From contig NC_086178.1 in the NCBI RefSeq assembly GCF_023053635.1, positions 33,469,226 through 33,533,225 on the forward strand: a stretch of DNA of 64,000 bases, in the 5' to 3' direction. A program made the position numbers and the translations under genes. Positions 1-12,274 of the stretch are shown one piece after another; position 1 is the stretch's first letter, and every line of letters begins with the position of its first letter. Below the pieces are notes generated by a model. The model ran no database searches. It was not told where the DNA came from and worked only from the letters and a program-made list of their open reading frames with translations. The DNA is from Elgaria multicarinata webbii (Eukaryota; Chordata; Lepidosauria; Squamata; Anguidae).

Positions 1-1637
1 TAAATGTAGTTGAAATCAATGGGATTTACACAACCCTGCAACCCTCTCCAGGGCAAGGTGTCCAACTACCACCAACCAATGCACTGTAGGGAGAGGTACA
101 AAGGAGATCTGAGAGTGCATCTCAATGGAACAATAGTGATATGCTTGTGCGCAGGACAACGTAAAAGCGCAAAGATGTAAGTGATCTGGCTTTCACACGC
201 TATGGAAACATAGGCAGATAATTTGAGGGCAAACGTATAGGTGTGATGGAGCCCCACGTGTTTCAAAAAGTCTTTCTATTCACATCCTTCCTAACAAGTG
301 TCATTTCCCCTTTTACATAAGTGTTGCGTCTCCAAAGATGTTGCATATCAGCTGCTCAAAACCCTATATTTCACTGGGAGAAGCATTTCAAGGACGGGTC
401 ACATTTTTTCTGCCGTTCAGTCTATTCGTCATCAGTTAATTTGGTTTCTAAATCATAAGAATGTAAGGGCATAGTCCTATCCATGTTTAGGCAGAACTCC
501 CAGCATTCCTCACCCAGCCATGAGGGCAATAGTCTACTCCCACCATTGTTATCCAATGACTACATCCTGCTGGTAGCATATTGCCGTCACGTCTAACAGC
601 CACCGATAGCTTTAGCCTCCACAAATTTGTCTAATCATCTTTCTAAGGCATCTTAGAAGCCATCTTGTGGAAATAAATACTTCTTTTGTCATGAATTTCC
701 CACTGTTCCACTTCATTGAATGACCCTTCATTGAATGACCCTTTTTGAATGACTAGAATGGGTTCTAGTATTACAATGAGGGAGAGAAACTTCCATCCAC
801 ATTGTCCCCACCATGCACCACACATGTCTGCTTTTATTCGCCTTTTTTTCTATACATAAATGCCCCAAGTACTGCAATCTTTCCTTGTAGGGAAGATGCT
901 CCAACCCCAGATCATTTTGGTTGCCCTTTTCAGCAATTCTTCTTCCGTCAGTTTAATATATATGTAACTTTATAAAAACAACAATTTGTCAAATTCATCT
1001 GCTTCAAATCTTGTTCTGACAGTTTGGGTTTTTTATTCTAGACTTTGCTGTTCATTAGCTGTTTTTATTTTTGCTGTTGTTGTTGTTAGTGGATGTTCCC
1101 AGTGCTTTCTTAAAAAAACAGGCAGGATGAAAATCTCTTAACAAGTATATAAAAGTTAATTAGCTGGCTACCCTTAAATTACATATTTGATCCTATCTGG
1201 CTTTCTCTGCACGTATCTACCTGTTATTCAAGATATAGATTATTTTTATGCCATCATAGGGCATAGGGCATGAGTACGGCTGCGCTTTTTATCTAGAAAA
1301 ATGGTGTGGCCTTTCTTATCACCCTTAGGGAGGCATTACTTACTGCAATTTTAAAGGAATGTGACAGCAGGACCTAGACCAAATGGCGTCCCAAGGTGAG
1401 GAGTGTCTACAGTGCTTCTCTCCATTTGTTAACTTTTGAATAACATAGATTTATAAAAATTGAAGCCGATTTTGTGACTTTAATGCACGATTTGCATGCA
1501 TGATTTATTCCTGTCCTATAAGATGATAAATGCACACTATGGCTCTGAATGCACTCACATGCACAGTGTTGTTTGAATGGATATTAATAATATATTTCCC
1601 CCCAAAATTAAAAAGCATGCACACAATGTTGGAATTA
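1..1637. other. intergenic DNA, nothing recognised
   Basis: AT-rich sequence upstream of the first gene. Open frames here are short (66 codons or fewer) and show no family likeness. A triplicated ATTGAATGACCCTT-like motif lies near 713-755. No clear transposon end or RNA gene was seen. Confidence 0.6.
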
Positions 1638-1672
1638 GAATACGTTCCACTGAATTGTTGAGGAACGTATTC
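1638..1672. repeat. perfect 11-bp inverted repeat beside the CpG island
   Basis: GAATACGTTCC (1638-1648) and GGAACGTATTC (1662-1672) are exact reverse complements around a 13-nt spacer. The pair sits at the 5' edge of the CpG-rich block and could be a dimer-protein binding site or a cruciform. No known factor motif was recognised. Confidence 0.55.
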
Positions 1673-2040
1673 CAAAGTCACGCGAGAACAACACCACAGT
1701 CCCGTTGTTTCCCCTTCTCCCGAGGCGAGGGAGCGGTTGCCTTCCGTAAAGCGCCTCGTAGGCAGAGGAGTTGGAGGCGTCGCAGCGCGAAATGTAGGAG
1801 GGGCGCCTCTCAGGGAGAAAGCGCGCGCCTGCGCCCGTTCTGTCAGCCAGGGCCATTTTATAAAATGGAGTAGCCTTCTAGCATAATATTTCTCTTAAAT
1901 GTGGCCGGCGGGTTGTGGCTGTATGTATAGGAAACAGCCGGGAGAGAATGGGCAACCTTTGTACTTCAGGAAGCTAGAAGAGACTCGCGGCGGAGATTTT
2001 TGCCGGGCTGAGCCTAACCTGGAGCGCCGTTTTCTGGTGA
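1668..2040 (+). promoter_or_regulatory. CpG-rich promoter and probable non-coding first exon of the GGT-like gene
   Basis: Most of the upstream region is AT-rich with few CpG pairs, but this block is packed with CG, GCGC and CGCG words (for example around 1720-1840 and 1990-2030). A TATA-like TTATAAAA lies at about 1858. It is the only CpG cluster upstream of the first coding exon at 2743, so it is the likely promoter. The transcription start and the donor of the 5' UTR exon could not be fixed. TTTCTG|GTGAAG near 2035 is one candidate donor. Confidence 0.55.
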
Positions 2041-2188
2041 AGAAAGTAAAAATTTATAAGACAACCCAAACCACTTCTACCCATTTTGTACATTTTACCC
2101 AGGCGATGAAAGACCTGGCTAAGGGCGCAATCCTGTGCATTTTTAGTCTTACAACTCTCAGCACCACGCAGCCTAAATGGGGAATGTC

Positions 2189-2263
2189 GGGAGTTGTACA
2201 ACTCCCAGCGTTTCCCGTGCTGGGGGATAAAGATGCATAGAAAGGACTGTATCTTTATCCCCC
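2189..2263. repeat. 18-bp perfect palindrome and 13-bp hairpin arms
   Basis: GGGAGTTGTACAACTCCC (2189-2206) is a perfect palindrome. It is followed by GGGGGATAAAGAT (2222-2234), whose exact reverse complement lies at 2251-2263. The first motif resembles the CTGGGAGTTGTA segment of common hAT repeats, so part of this may be an old transposon end rather than a regulatory site. Confidence 0.5.
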
Positions 2264-2654
2264 GGCTTAATAGATGCCTAGGGTTGCGCCCTTACGCAAT
2301 CTAACTTTAACTTGGTGGGGTTTTTTGGTGAAATTGTGACTTGTTCTCCTGCATTATAATTTTGAATGGAGAAAACAAAAGGAATTTAAACAGAATATAA
2401 TTTACAATTGTATTAATGTTAAATTTCAGGCAGCTGATGGCAAGAATTATTACAAGGAGTTCTAATTCACTTGCCAAATCAAACGAATATTGCAGCATGA
2501 TGTAACATCAGTGTCTTTAAGTGTAAACTATTCTGGTGGCAACTGATTTAGTAACGAAAGAGAAATACTGATATTTAAAGCCCGCAACTTGAGTTTTGTA
2601 AAATTTTGTGAAGGTTTATGTGATTTCATTAGCATTTTAAGATTTCAAGATTTA

Positions 2655-2696
<42 letters not shown>

Positions 2697-2742
2697 AGTT
2701 CAGGTCCCACTTTTCATGTATGTTTCTTTTGTGTGTGTGCAG
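2264..2742 (+). other. presumed 5' UTR intron
   Basis: AT-rich stretch between the CpG block and the first coding exon. It ends in a T/GT-rich tract and AG at 2741-2742, a good 3' splice site. Apart from the CA microsatellite nothing else was seen. Confidence 0.45.
2661..2692. repeat. (CA)n microsatellite
   Basis: Sixteen uninterrupted AC dinucleotides, about 50 bp before the acceptor of the first coding exon. Confidence 0.95.
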
Positions 2743-2864
2743 GTTGAATATTGTTGTTCCCAAAATGATGTCACAGCTTAAGTTCTGTTCTCGGAGATCT
2801 CCAGTAGTTTGCAGTAGTGGTTGTGTTGCATCAAGCCAGCCTCTTGCAACAAACGTTGGCCTTG
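2743..2864 (+). CDS. GGT-like exon 1 (first coding exon)
   Basis: The acceptor AG is at 2741-2742. Two adjacent ATGs stand at 2765 and 2768; translation from the first gives [15 protein letters not shown]. The frame stays open back to the acceptor, so an upstream exon could in principle add residues, but related proteins begin near the SRRSPVV motif, which favours this start. The exon ends at CTTG before GTAATT, phase 1. Confidence 0.85.
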
Positions 2865-5800
2865 GTAATTGGTTTTATCTTTTAACTGTGTGGGTGGGTG
2901 TGTCTGTGAAATCTTTAAGTTCTTCAGGTAGTATCATATTGTGTCTGCATTCGTGGGATCCATTGCTTATGCAACAGGACTTTGGCTCTTCTAAAAAAAT
3001 AACTCTAAATGGGCGGAAATACTTGTTTCTGTACAGGGCAGGTAATGATAATAATAATAATAATAAATTTATTACCTGCCTCTGCCTCTGGATTGAGGCG
3101 GGAAACAACACCAAATAAAATATAATACATAAAACTAGCTAAAAGAGCATATGAAATCAATACAATATTAAAATAACAATCACAACATCTTAAAATTCTT
3201 ATGTTTAAAATTCATATGGGTAGGCCTGCTGGAAGAGACTAGTCTTCATAGCTGTCTTAAAGTCAGAGAGCATTAAGCTGACGAATCTCCTCCAGCAGGC
3301 CATTCCACAGTCTGGGGGCAGCAGAAGAAAAGGTCCTCTGAATAACAGTTGCCAGCCTAGTTTTGGCTGACTGAAGTAAGTTCTCCCCTGAGGACCTGAG
3401 TGTGTGGGGCGGATTGTATGGGAGAAGACAATCCTGCAGGTAACCTGGACCCAAACCATGTAGGGCTTTAAAGGTGATAACCAACACTTTATACTTCGCC
3501 TGGAAACTAATTGGCAGCCAGTGAAGTGATTTTAAAGTTGGTGTAATAACATTCATGCGCCTTTTGCATTCCAAACCAGTGCAAAGAATTTCCCTTCCAC
3601 TGACTTCACTGAGAGTGGGGTTGGGGCGGGGGGGGGGGGGTGGATAAGAATAACCACACTCTCATTGATTACTATTGAAACTATATTCCTACAACAGATA
3701 TATAATGCAACACAGCAGGAATATAATGTAACTCAACCCCAATCACAACACATGACTACCAATACATAAATTATTCTCTTGTTGTGTTATTAATTGTGTT
3801 TTAATGGGTTTATTTTTATTATTCTTTTAATCAAGTTTTATTTGTGACTGTAAGCCGTCTTGAGTGTCTTTTTTTGGTAGAAAGATGAATTTCAAATCAA
3901 ATCAATAATACACCTCACACAAGGAACCCATAACTCAGATGATAAGGTGTGTGGCATGCAGCTGTATATCTCTTCGGTCATATTGTGCTCACTTAGGCCA
4001 CAGCTAGACCTAAGGTTTATCCTGGAATCATCCAGGGTTCACTCCTGCCTGAGCACTGGATCCCCTGTGTGTCACCTAGATGAACAGGTTTGACCCCTGG
4101 ATGATCCAGGGATAAGCCTTAGGTCTAGCTATGGCCTTAGAGTTCACAAGTGTGAAATTCGATGAGGGCAACTATGGAGAATGGATACATGGGAACTGTT
4201 CTCTTACTGCAGCCATCTATGTTAAGCCCTAACTTCTAGATCTGGAAGTATATTGTGTGATCTGAGAGAGTCAAACTCATTTTTTTCTTCTTTCATGAAG
4301 GTTGAAAATCAATTTAGAACTTATGAAGAAGTCTGAAAAATAAAAGGCTAATTTTGTAGTGCCCCAGTGGAAATCAGTGGAAAAGGAATATTCTCAAAAT
4401 TTGGGCATGAGGTCCTTTATTGTGTGAAAAATGAAGCCTGCCTCTTGCATCTGCATTATGGAAATAGGGGAAGCAGGTGTCTAATTTTTCAAATGAGGCT
4501 TGATGGCTTTTAAGCAGATAAAGCAGTACAGATAAAGCAATTACACCCCCCCCCCCCCGAAAAAGACTACAGTCAGGTCCTTAATAAGCTTCCTTGTTGG
4601 TGTTGCAGATATTTTAAAGAATGGCGGCAATGCTGTAGATGCTGCTGTGGCTGTAGCAGCTGCTTTAAACGTTACTGAACCATGCAGTACTGGCATAGGT
4701 GGAGATTGTTTCTGCCTCTACTATGATGCAAGTACAAAGCAGGTCCATGGTCTCAATGGAAGGTAAGTCCCAAAGGAGAGGTACAAGAGCTATTGTTCTT
4801 TTACTTACTGGGGTAAAGACATATTTCTGTGGTGCAACAAGGGTAGATTGTGCAGTTGAGTTTCTTCTCTATAACTCCTGCTTTAACTGGCTTTGTTGTG
4901 TTTGCTGGTGGTTTCTAAGTACAATTGTTACAGATTTGACCTTTGTTGAGTGTTATTAATAGGGAGCCTTTCAATGCCAGTTAACTTCCCATCGCTGATC
5001 AATACACTTTAAACAAAGTGTACACCAAAAATTGTATTAGATGGATTCAATGTTGATTTTGTACAAACAAGAATTAATAAAGGGAAACCTTTTTTTGATC
5101 AGTTTACGGTTTTTATTAGAAACATACTTGCAGCATTACCTCAAAATATAACTTGTATAAAATGACTTTAAAAAATGTTTGATGTTAGCTTTGCTAAAGA
5201 TTCTTAGAGCTTAATAAGTTAACAGAAAATAGAATTTCTTAAACTTTTATTGTTCTTAGACTTCTAGTCTTAATTTTAAAAGAAGAGGTCTCATTTTAAG
5301 TATGTATTTATTTATTTACAATATTTGTATACCACTTCCCATTCAAAATTTCACAGCGCTGTACAAGATAAAATAAAATAAAAGCAGAATAAAACACCTT
5401 AAAATAGATATTAAAAGAAGCAAAATGAAAGGTGAACCGTGGCTGGTCATTAAGGAAAGGCTTCCTGGAACAATTATATTTTCAGGAGGTGCCAAAAGGA
5501 ATACAAAGTTGGTGCCTGCCTGACCTCCAGAACTCCTGTAGGCTCCAGCCAGCATGGTAGGAATGCTGGGAGTTGTCCAAAGCATTTGGAGGGCACAAGG
5601 TTGAGGAAGGCTGTTGTAGAGATCTATAAGGACTCTGGGGTGTGCTACAAACACATTGCACCCCAATGTGGGATCTCTGTCATTGAAGTGGGGACCACCC
5701 AGTGGAAGGGGTGGAGAGCAGGTTATGCCCTCACCGCAAGAGTGTCCCCAAGCACATGCTGTATTTTCCCCATATGAGTGAAAGGCATCCATTCACGCTT

Positions 5801-8800
5801 TAGGGGAAAAGTAAAGGAGTGCACTGGGGTGCAGTATTGGGGTGGGGGATGATCTCACCTGGGGTGAATCAAACTTTCTTCTGTCTGCATAAGGATATCC
5901 TTGGTTCTATTTCTTGATCTCACTTAAGGCCCCGTTCATATGTAAGCCCTGCAGTACCAGAGCCACTTCAACGTGAGGAAGAGTCTCACTGTGGAACTTT
6001 GTGGTTAGGGCTAAGTGTGCCAGCTTTTCCAACAGAATGGACACACTCAGTTCAAATATGTGTGTCTATGATATGGGACCTTGTCATACTGAAGCAGTTT
6101 CCACATTCCTCTGTGTGTATGTATGTATGCACGTATGGGGTCTAAATGTGATGGAAGCATAAGAAAGCAGTACGGAATGTGGACATCATGTATAATTTCC
6201 ATGGAAAAATGAGAAAAAAATGTGTATGTTGGCATTTATGTGCGCAGTCAAAAGTAGCACCAGAAAAAAACAAATTACAGAGGAGGGTGAGGAAAAGGAA
6301 GTGTGTGTGTGAGAGAGAGAGGGGGGGTGTTTTTGCATAGTAGTGCCCAGCAAAATCGTTCCTTGCCACTGGCCCCTTGTCTCTCTACACCTCCTCTCCC
6401 TTTCATTCTCTGCTATTTCCTTGGTGACACCAGCAGCGAGGAGCTGTTTTGCTAGGAAGCTGTGCAAGAGCAAGTGAGAAAGGAAAAGGGCATGCCCACA
6501 AATCCCATTCTTCACAGATCTGGAGGTGCACAGGAAGATTGTGAACTGCCCCCCCCCCCCACAAATTTAAATGGGTAGATTTGATCCACCACCGAGGGTA
6601 GCAGGAAATGGCGGACAGACCCACTTCCTATCCCCTAACCAGGAAAAAGGAAAGCAACCTCTCATGCAAGCACTTGAATCATTACTGACTCCTAGAGGGA
6701 CGCCTGCTTTCCCTGACGTTTTCTTGGCAGACTTTGTAGCAGGGTGGTTTGCCATTGCCTTCCACAGTCACAGTTACCTTTCCCCCCAGCTATCTGGGTA
6801 CTCATTTTACCAACCTCGGAAGGATGGAAGGCTGAGTCGACCTGAGCTGGCTGCCTGAGAACCAGGCCGTGGGGAGAGTTTTGGCTGCAGTAACTGCTGC
6901 TTACCGCTCTATGCCACACGAGGCTCTATCCCTTAACCAAGGGATTGGCTATTGTTGAAGTTCTGCAAGTGAAGCCACTCCCGCCAGGACAGATAACAAA
7001 TCCACAATGATAGCAGATACGCAGCACGTAGCCTGCAAGTTAATGGCAAGATAGCCAGAATTCATTATAAAAGCTGTCTTAGATATTACTGGATGTATGG
7101 GCTGAACAAGAATGAGAATAATGGATTTGAGAGTGCATTGTGTGTTGCACTGGTGAGCCGATTGTTGTAATGATGAAAAAAAAAGTCTTGTGTAGATCAG
7201 CTCTTGCTCAAAGCCAGTTAATTGAAAACACAGATAGAAATTGAGCCCTGGTCTCCCAGGTTGAAGCCCTGCTTTCTGTTCACTGGAACACAGTGGCAAC
7301 TATGGGACAGGATAGATATCCCTAGCTTGGAGCATACGAAAGCTGGTGGTAGGAAGACAGTGCAAATGTAGACTTTAAAGTGAGTGGACAAACAAGAATC
7401 CAGGTTGTTGCCACTGATGCTACTGAAGGAAAATAAAGAGATGCAAATATTGTCTGGGCGGGGAAACAGATTACTTGGACTGAATTTCTCATAAGAATTT
7501 CACGTATGTAACGGTGCTCAATTTAATGATAGTGTTTGGGTTTGCCACACTTATCACAAGTCTGTTTGCACTATATACAAACGGTATTTGTTCAGTTTAT
7601 GTGTGTGTACCTTCAGGCTTGTGTGTATAATGTCACTTTAATTTATTTTTTTTAAGTTAACCTTGATAACGATTTCTATGCAAACATCCTGGCGGACAGA
7701 GAGTCTGTAGTTCTGGTTTCACGTGGGGAGGATTTTTGTTTTAATGAGGAGGTCAGAGTCCAGCTTTGCACCTAATTTCCTTTCATTTTTTTTTCTGATT
7801 TTCCTCCATTTGTTGCCATTCAGTTTTTCACTACTGCAGGGAAATAGTTGTCCTCCTACAGTAGACCTAGGCTGAATGTTAATAGGGAGATGCTATAAAA
7901 GGCCAGCATCGGCTCCAGGTGCTCTTCAGTTCCTGTTGCTGAAGTCAAAGGGCAAAGGGCAGGATATGCTGTAACTCCTATATCTGATTTCCCTCTCCTC
8001 TTCATGAACCTTTCACAAAGAAACAGGAAACCATTTTAGATGTGACGTTTTGGCTTGTTTCCAGGGGTTCCACAGTGTGTGCCCTGTCAAGCACATTAAT
8101 GAAAATAAAATTCAGGGTTCTTTTCCTATGAAAACTATTTTCCATTATTCAGTGCAAAGGTTTGTTGTAAAAGCATTGAAATAATAGCAAAATAGACCAG
8201 ATGAATCAGAAATAAATCTGGAGCTTGATTAGAAAAACACCAGGCAAGGGGGCTTGAAAACTGCCCATGTCAAAAGTCCTGCTCCTACTGATTTGCAACC
8301 GATAGGCAGGGCAGGGCTAGCTCAAGGACCATGAGGCAATTTGAAGAGTCTCTTTAAAAAAAAGCAACATGGCAGCTACCAACAACGCTAAATAGTGTGG
8401 TGGCTATAGAGTATAAGAAATGTCTATAGTCCTTAAGAAGATACCTGTGGTGATGCATGCTATGTAACAAAAAAAGAGTCCCTTTATTTTATTTTTGCAG
8501 GACTTCTGTGCTTTTAACTGTTTTATGACTGACAGATATTCAGTGAATGAAGCTTTTCCCCATCACTGCATCTGCATGATAGGAAAAAACTTCACCCATG
8601 AAGATACAGGAACGTGTCATTAAAAAAAGTATACTTTTACAACACCTACGATTACATGCTGTAAATTTAAGGTGTAAGTCTAGATCAGGGGTAGGCAAAC
8701 ATTTGGGGCACGTTGGTACATTTAGCCATTTGAGAAACTATCGTAGGTACCTCCATAAAATGGCTGCCATAGGAAATGTGGCTAGTCACAAAGAATGAGT

Positions 8801-11551
8801 AGCCTACTTAAGTTATTGTATACAAGACAGAGGTGGGGTCTGACTTCCAATACCTTTGAACCCACAGTTCTCTGTGCCCTCCCCACCATTTTCTTGGTGG
8901 CTGGGCAAACTGCAGAGGAAAGCATTGGTTTGCAGCCACCCACCATCTTCATTTCTTAAGAACACCTCTGAGCCCCATCATGTAGATGTTCATGGGAAAT
9001 GAAGATGGCAGCAGCTGGAGGCCCTCACTTTGCTTAGAAGTAATCTCAGCAGCCACTAAGCAAATGTGTTCATTTTTTTTAAGTGGGAGGGGTAGGGCAC
9101 CTGCGTGAGCACCAAGAAAGGTGTCCAGGGGCACAGTTCACATTAGAAATGTCTGAGCTTCATATCATTTTTATGCACTAAAAACCGTGGGTTCCTGTGT
9201 TGTTGCTTTGAGATACTAAATATAAGTTGTATATAGGCTGCCTTGACGCCTAGTATTGAAAAAAAGGCAGGATACTACTACTACTACTACTACTATATCA
9301 CTGTATTTATTGTACATTGACATAGACACTTTTTTTAATGGATCGGCAAGTCATCAGTATAATTTAACGTTGCTAACTTCGTACTTGTTGCCACCAAACT
9401 ATAGTCAAAGACGTCTTTGTTTATGTGAGAAGTTCCAGAAGATTCCTGGATTTCCTTTGGAAAAAAGAAGACTGGAGACATAACAGCATTTTTAATAGTT
9501 GCTTTATCTACAGATCTAACAGTGGAGTGAAAGTGAAAGCAAAGAGGCACACCTACAAGGCAACAGAATTGCTGCCTCACATCAGTCGATAGAGAGATAC
9601 TCTGTACCAGCGAGGTGCCATCAGCCAGTTCTCTGCCTCTGTCTTTCTCAAACTGCAGAACTGCACATGCACGCACACACAGATGTAGTCTGTGTGTGTG
9701 TGATGCCTTTTCCAAGCTCTGATGGATATCTCATTCAAACATATGGGGAAGATTTTCCCACCTATCATGCAGTCACCTCCCCTATCAGCCAACTATGCCC
9801 TGGGCCATTTGCCTAACAAGGGAAGAGTCAGCCAACAGCCATGGTTGCCAGGTCCAAGCTGGTGCCCTGATAGAAGTTCCTATAGCTGGCAGAGTGTTCT
9901 CTGCAGTGTAATTTTTAAAGGGACAGGAACCCTCCCAAGGTCTGAACCTATCATGGGTAATTGTTGAGCTACATCTGTTTCGGTGCCTCTGAATTAATGA
10001 GAGGGTGCTTCCAGGCGAGGCTTTTATTGCGCAATCACCTCGCTCCATATACTGAGTTTTCACGGGGGTCTGGATGTGTTTGCTTCCCATTTGTTACCGT
10101 TCTGTGTTTGCCCACTGCTTCTTCCTTCTTTTTTTCTCAGCACAGGAAATCTGTTAAGGAGGGAAAGATGGAACAGCTGCACAGTGTCTTTTGATTTGTA
10201 GTGCTAGGAGCCATCCTTTTGAAAGCACCCCAACATGTTAAGCGTAGTGGAACAAAATGAACAATTTTAAGAAGAGCGATTGGTTGATGTAACTAATAAG
10301 AGTTTATAGGATTAAGGATTGCAGAATTTTATCCTGTTTGTAAATCAGTTAGTAAAGAAATGTCATGGAAGTTGCACATATTATTGTTACCTGGTTCCTA
10401 AGAGGTGCTGCAATGTTGTGCCAAGCTGACTGCAATACTATCTATTACTTTTTAAATCAAATAGATGGTATTGTTGTTATATGCTTGTAATCCTGTTTAT
10501 GTGTGGATGTCTGCTTACTTTGCAGTGGTCGGTCTCCACGGTCCCTAAATCTTGAACTGCTAAAAGAACATGGCTTCAGTGAGGCAAATCCTCCACCTCT
10601 ACTACATGCACATAATGTCACAGTACCCGGTGCTGCAGCTGGATGGTGTGATGCTGTTGCATTATATGGCAGCAAAAAGGTGAGCCCCAAATGAGCGTGT
10701 TGGTTCACAAGTACAGCATCTCAGAGCTGCGTGATCTTTGCAGTTTTAAAAGCAACAACACTAAATGTTACATTAAAAAAAAGCTAAATTGCAAATTGGT
10801 TATTTGTGCATAATTTCTTCTGCTCCTTCTAAGCCCAGAGAAGGTCACACCACTGATTACCCCCTCTCACACCCCAGCATCATTATTATTATTATTATTA
10901 TTATTAATAATAATAATAATAATATATTTATTTGTTACCTGCCTCTCCCTCTGGATCGAGGCGGGGTACAACACAAATAAAAACACCATAAAATACATAA
11001 AACTAATTCAAACGTTTAAAACCAGTGCATCATTAAAAGCAGCACACCATTAAAAAAGGCATCTTAAAATTCAACTGGGTAGGCCTGCCGGAAGATATCA
11101 GTCTTTATGGCTTTCTTAAATTCTGGAAGACTGTTAAGTTGACGAATCTCTCCCGGCAAGCCATTCCACAAACTCGGAGCGGCAGAAGAAAAGGTCCTCT
11201 GGGTATAATAGTTGTCAAAAATAGTTGTTAGAAATCTTAACCAGCTTCACCCAGTGACTGTGGAGATTTTGCCAGATTGCTTGCATATTTATTTATATAG
11301 GCATTACATTTATATCCCGCCTTTCCTCCAAGGAGCCCAAGGCAGTGTACATGATCCTCCTCCTCTCTGTTTTATCATCACAACAACCCTGTAAGGTAGG
11401 TTAGGCTGAGAGTCAGTGACTGGCCCAAAGTTACCCAGTGAGCTTCATGGCTGAGTGGGGACTTGAACCCAGATTTTCCCAGATCAATACTTTAGCTCTC
11501 AGTTTTTCTCATATTTTCAAGCTTACCTTCACAGTTATAGGCACCTGGTGG

Positions 11552-11584
<33 letters not shown>

Positions 11585-12223
11585 GAAATGAAAGCTAAGT
11601 TTCTCAAGATGCTGTATTCTTTGTCAATTACTAGTCTTCATACATGTGATAACATTGCAAGGAATTCACTAATATGCTATGACTGGGGATAGCATTTGAC
11701 AGCAAGAAGATAAGTATATAGTAATGGGATATTGAGATAAATTAAACTGTACCATAAAGCTAGCACAGTATTGGGTTTTTCGATATGTACAATACCTATG
11801 TTTATTATTTATTTACTAGCATATTGCTTTCCTTCACAAAATTATGTACAAGAAATCATAAAACAATTAAAACATGCATTTTTGTATTGTTTTTATTTTC
11901 TGAAATCATCAGGAACTTCAATTGTTCATTCCTATAAGCACAATGGAACAAGCTGTCTTTGTTTATTTGTGGAAAACTTACAGAGAGGGAGACAAGTAGG
12001 CATCCTTTTCCAGTGTTCTGGGACTGTAAGAGAAAAGGCCATCCTTTCTATTATGTCAACTAGTCTGGCCTGTATGAAAGTTTAAAAACTGAAGCAGGGC
12101 ATCACTGGCTGATCTTTTAGGGAGCTTTATATGGGCAAAGGCCCTCCTTGAGAGAACCAGGTCCACAACTCAGTCCAGCATTCCATTTTCTTCCCTTTGC
12201 ACGTGTGTGTGTGTGCGTGCACG

Positions 12224-12274
<51 letters not shown>

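Larger units (their letters stand above)
2865..4608 (+). other. GGT-like intron 1
   Basis: Contains an L2 3' end, a G-run at about 3617-3641, a LINE-type tail and one Harbinger-like short element (listed separately). The rest is unassigned. It ends in a C-run (4546-4558) and a weak pyrimidine tract before AG at 4607-4608. Confidence 0.8.
4763..10525 (+). other. GGT-like intron 2
   Basis: A 5.8-kb intron. Recognised inserts are an L2-like tail and hAT end (5300-5614), a tRNA-derived SINE (6655-6926), a hAT-like end near 8686 and an (ACT)n tract at 9275-9296. Sequence at 7000-8680 and 9300-10500 holds nothing I can assign. Confidence 0.8.

Noticed and set aside
2720-2764. Upstream ATG at 2720 as start of the GGT-like protein
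   Set aside because: It lies before the splice acceptor at 2741-2742, within the intron, and the added residues have no match in the family.
5343-5792. 149-codon minus-strand frame
   Set aside because: It crosses a hAT end and a LINE tail. Composition and context indicate chance.
6571-6858. 95-codon plus-strand frame
   Set aside because: It is the antisense reading of a tRNA-derived SINE.
12198-12273. Dinucleotide tract as a CRISPR-like or regulatory array
   Set aside because: It is a simple GT/CA microsatellite with no spacers.
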